From contig JACVSD010000041.1 of assembly GCA_014534095.1 (NCBI GenBank), positions 1 to 13,948 on the forward strand: 13,948 bases of DNA, read 5' to 3'. Below are positions 12,548 through 13,948 of this stretch, one piece after another (the stretch's first letter is position 1; each line of letters begins with the position of its first letter). The notes beneath the pieces were generated by a model that saw only the letters and a list, made by a program, of their open reading frames with translations, ran no database searches and was not told where the DNA came from. A program made the position numbers and the translations under genes. Source of the DNA: Nitrospiraceae bacterium (lineage in GTDB: Bacteria; Nitrospirota; Nitrospiria; Nitrospirales; Nitrospiraceae).

Positions 12548-13948
12548 CTAAGGACGAAGCGTCAAATAGATGGTGCGCCCCTGCCGCTTTAACAGAAGTA
12601 ACACGGGTTGATCCTTGGCCAGCTTGGCGGCAATGCGCTCATACGTCTTGAGCGAGGTCACGGCCTGCCGATTGACCTCGACGATGAGGTCGCCCTCGCG
12701 CATGCCAAGTTCCTCCGCCGCGCCGCCCGACTTCACGCGCACCACAACGACGCCACGCTCGCTTGATTTCAAGCCGTACCGATTGGCGAGTTCTTCAGTC
12801 AGCTCGCGTACGTCCAGGTCGGATAGGATGCCGGCCGGGGTCGCCGACTCCCCTGATTCCTCCTCGCCCGACTGGGCCATCGATCTCGGCTGCTCGACGA
12901 TGGTGAGTTCGATGCTCTTCGGCTTCTTGTCTCGGAGGATCTTAACGGTCACTTTCTTGCCGACCGGCGTCTGAGCCACGGCATTGCGCAGATGCGTGGG
13001 CGAGTCCATCGACTTGCCGTCGAATTCGATAATCACGTCCGCCCGTTCGAACCCGGCTTTCTTGGCCGGACTGTCATCCATCACATCACTGACCAGCACG
13101 CCCTTGGTATCCTGCACGCCAAACTGGGCGGCCAGCTCCGGCGTCAATTCCTGGATCGAGACGCCGAGCCATCCACGCACGACTTTTCCGTTTTGGACCA
13201 GCTGCGTCATGATCGACTGAGCCATATTGCTGGGGACAGCGAAGCCGATGCCCATGTTGCCGCCGCTTTGGCTGAAAATGGCTGTATTGATGCCGACTAA
13301 TTCTCCTCGTACATTGACCAGCGCACCGCCGGAGTTCCCCGGATTGATGGCGGCGTCTGTTTGGATAAAATCCTCATATTCCGCAATGCCGGCGGCACGA
13401 CCCAATGCGCTGACGATGCCCAGTGTCACAGTCTGGGTCAATCCGAACGGATTGCCGACAGCCAGGACAAACTCGCCTACCTCAAGCTTGTCCGAGTCGG
13501 CCCAGGGAACGGTCGGCAACCCACTGGCGTCAATCCGGACCACCGCGACATCGGTCTTTGGATCGGTACCGATCAGCTTGGCCTTGAACTCCCGCTTGTC
13601 CGACAGGGTCACCCGAATGTCGTCGGCTTTTCCGACCACGTGATTGTTGGTGATGATCAGGCCGTTGGCTTCCACGATGACCCCTGATCCCAGGCCCCGT
13701 TCCTTCCGCTCTTTCGGCTGCTGCTCGAACCGCTTGAAAAACTCATCGCCGAAGAACCGCCGGAAAAAAGGGTCATCGAACGGGGTTGCGTGCGACCCTT
13801 CGGAACGTCCGCTCTTGGTCGCGTAAATATTGACAACGGCCGGCCGCACGGCCTTTGCGATGTCGACGAACGAGTGGCCGCCTGAGCCTGATAACACCGG
13901 CTGCGGCGCTGTGGCGACCGGCCTGGCCAGCGGCGCCGGATCCTCCGG
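12548..13948 (-). CDS. degP: HtrA/DegP-like periplasmic serine protease (5' end outside window)
   Basis: The frame stays open to the window edge, so the start and the expected signal peptide or membrane anchor are missing; 466 residues are visible. A GTG at 13897 could be taken as the start, but the preceding 17 codons (ending VATAPQPV) read as a normal proline-rich linker, so it is probably internal. Counting from the first visible residue, the trypsin-like catalytic triad is H103 in TNNHV, D133 in TDVAVV and S206 in INPGNSGGAL. The LA-loop region contains FDDPFFRRFFGDEFF, as in Do-type DegP. Two PDZ domains follow (about 255-355 and 375-465 of the visible part), the first starting GWLGVSIQELTP. 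Such proteins degrade or refold damaged envelope proteins. The PIN/TRAM gene follows after 55 bp. Confidence 0.94.
   Translation of the reverse strand, partial: PEDPAPLARPVATAPQPVLSGSGGHSFVDIAKAVRPAVVNIYATKSGRSEGSHATPFDDPFFRRFFGDEFFKRFEQQPKERKERGLGSGVIVEANGLIITNNHVVGKADDIRVTLSDKREFKAKLIGTDPKTDVAVVRIDASGLPTVPWADSDKLEVGEFVLAVGNPFGLTQTVTLGIVSALGRAAGIAEYEDFIQTDAAINPGNSGGALVNVRGELVGINTAIFSQSGGNMGIGFAVPSNMAQSIMTQLVQNGKVVRGWLGVSIQELTPELAAQFGVQDTKGVLVSDVMDDSPAKKAGFERADVIIEFDGKSMDSPTHLRNAVAQTPVGKKVTVKILRDKKPKSIELTIVEQPRSMAQSGEEESGESATPAGILSDLDVRELTEELANRYGLKSSERGVVVVRVKSGGAAEELGMREGDLIVEVNRQAVTSLKTYERIAAKLAKDQPVLLLLKRQGRTIYLTLRP

Noticed and set aside
13846..13897. GTG at 13897 as start of the HtrA-like gene
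   Set aside because: The frame is open to the window edge, and starting there would leave no signal peptide or anchor, which this family needs. The gene is better read as cut by the edge.

Overview
The window is GC-rich chromosomal DNA from a Gram-negative, diderm bacterium. Three things show this: an outer-membrane TonB-dependent receptor, a periplasmic HtrA/DegP-type protease and an AMIN-domain cell-wall amidase. The gene content, and a palindromic intergenic element at 1256-1379 that resembles one I recall as common in Nitrospira genomes, suggest the phylum Nitrospirota. That assignment is inference from memory and was not checked by a search. No phage, IS transposase, CRISPR array, tRNA or rRNA was seen.

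Layout. (1) 1-87 holds the 3' end of an unidentified plus-strand gene that overlaps, tail to tail, a PAP2-family phosphatase (77-682, minus). (2) 801-4198 (minus) is an accessory cassette, in transcription order: a His-rich secreted or membrane protein of 110 aa resembling DUF2946; a TonB-dependent receptor with an N-terminal carboxypeptidase-regulatory-like domain; and a small exported protein made of a His-rich segment and a TonB C-terminal-like domain. A 124-bp foldback repeat fills almost the whole gap between the receptor and the TonB-like gene. I read the cassette as a candidate metal or metallophore uptake module; the substrate is unknown. (3) 4199-4372 is a divergent promoter region. 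(4) 4373-6245 (plus) encodes a class I DAHP synthase (entry to the shikimate pathway, with residues of the tyrosine-regulated type) and a TatD-family metal-dependent nuclease. (5) 6232-6750 (minus) encodes a YacP-like NYN-domain protein whose 3' end overlaps tatD by 14 bp. (6) 6873-8929 (plus) encodes an N-acetylmuramoyl-L-alanine amidase and the tRNA pseudouridine synthase TruA. (7) 9166-13948 (minus) is a housekeeping run, in transcription order: an HtrA/DegP-like serine protease cut by the window edge, a membrane PIN/TRAM protein (YacL-like), IspD, IspF and CysE.

How the genes work together. ispD and ispF supply two steps of the MEP isoprenoid pathway, cysE starts cysteine synthesis and aroF starts aromatic amino-acid synthesis. 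The amidase, the PAP2 phosphatase and HtrA serve the envelope. The order PIN/TRAM-ispD-ispF-cysE, with yacP nearby, resembles the yacL-ispD-ispF-(gltX)-cysE-(cysS)...-yacP order known in Bacillus. This is probably an old conserved neighbourhood that has been partly rearranged.

Stretches without a confident gene: 8930-9165 (three inverted repeats, no convincing gene) and 10322-10607 (inverted and direct repeats and one doubtful 56-codon ORF). The most unusual items are the foldback repeat, the TonB-like protein that apparently lacks a membrane anchor, and the His-rich receptor cassette as a unit.
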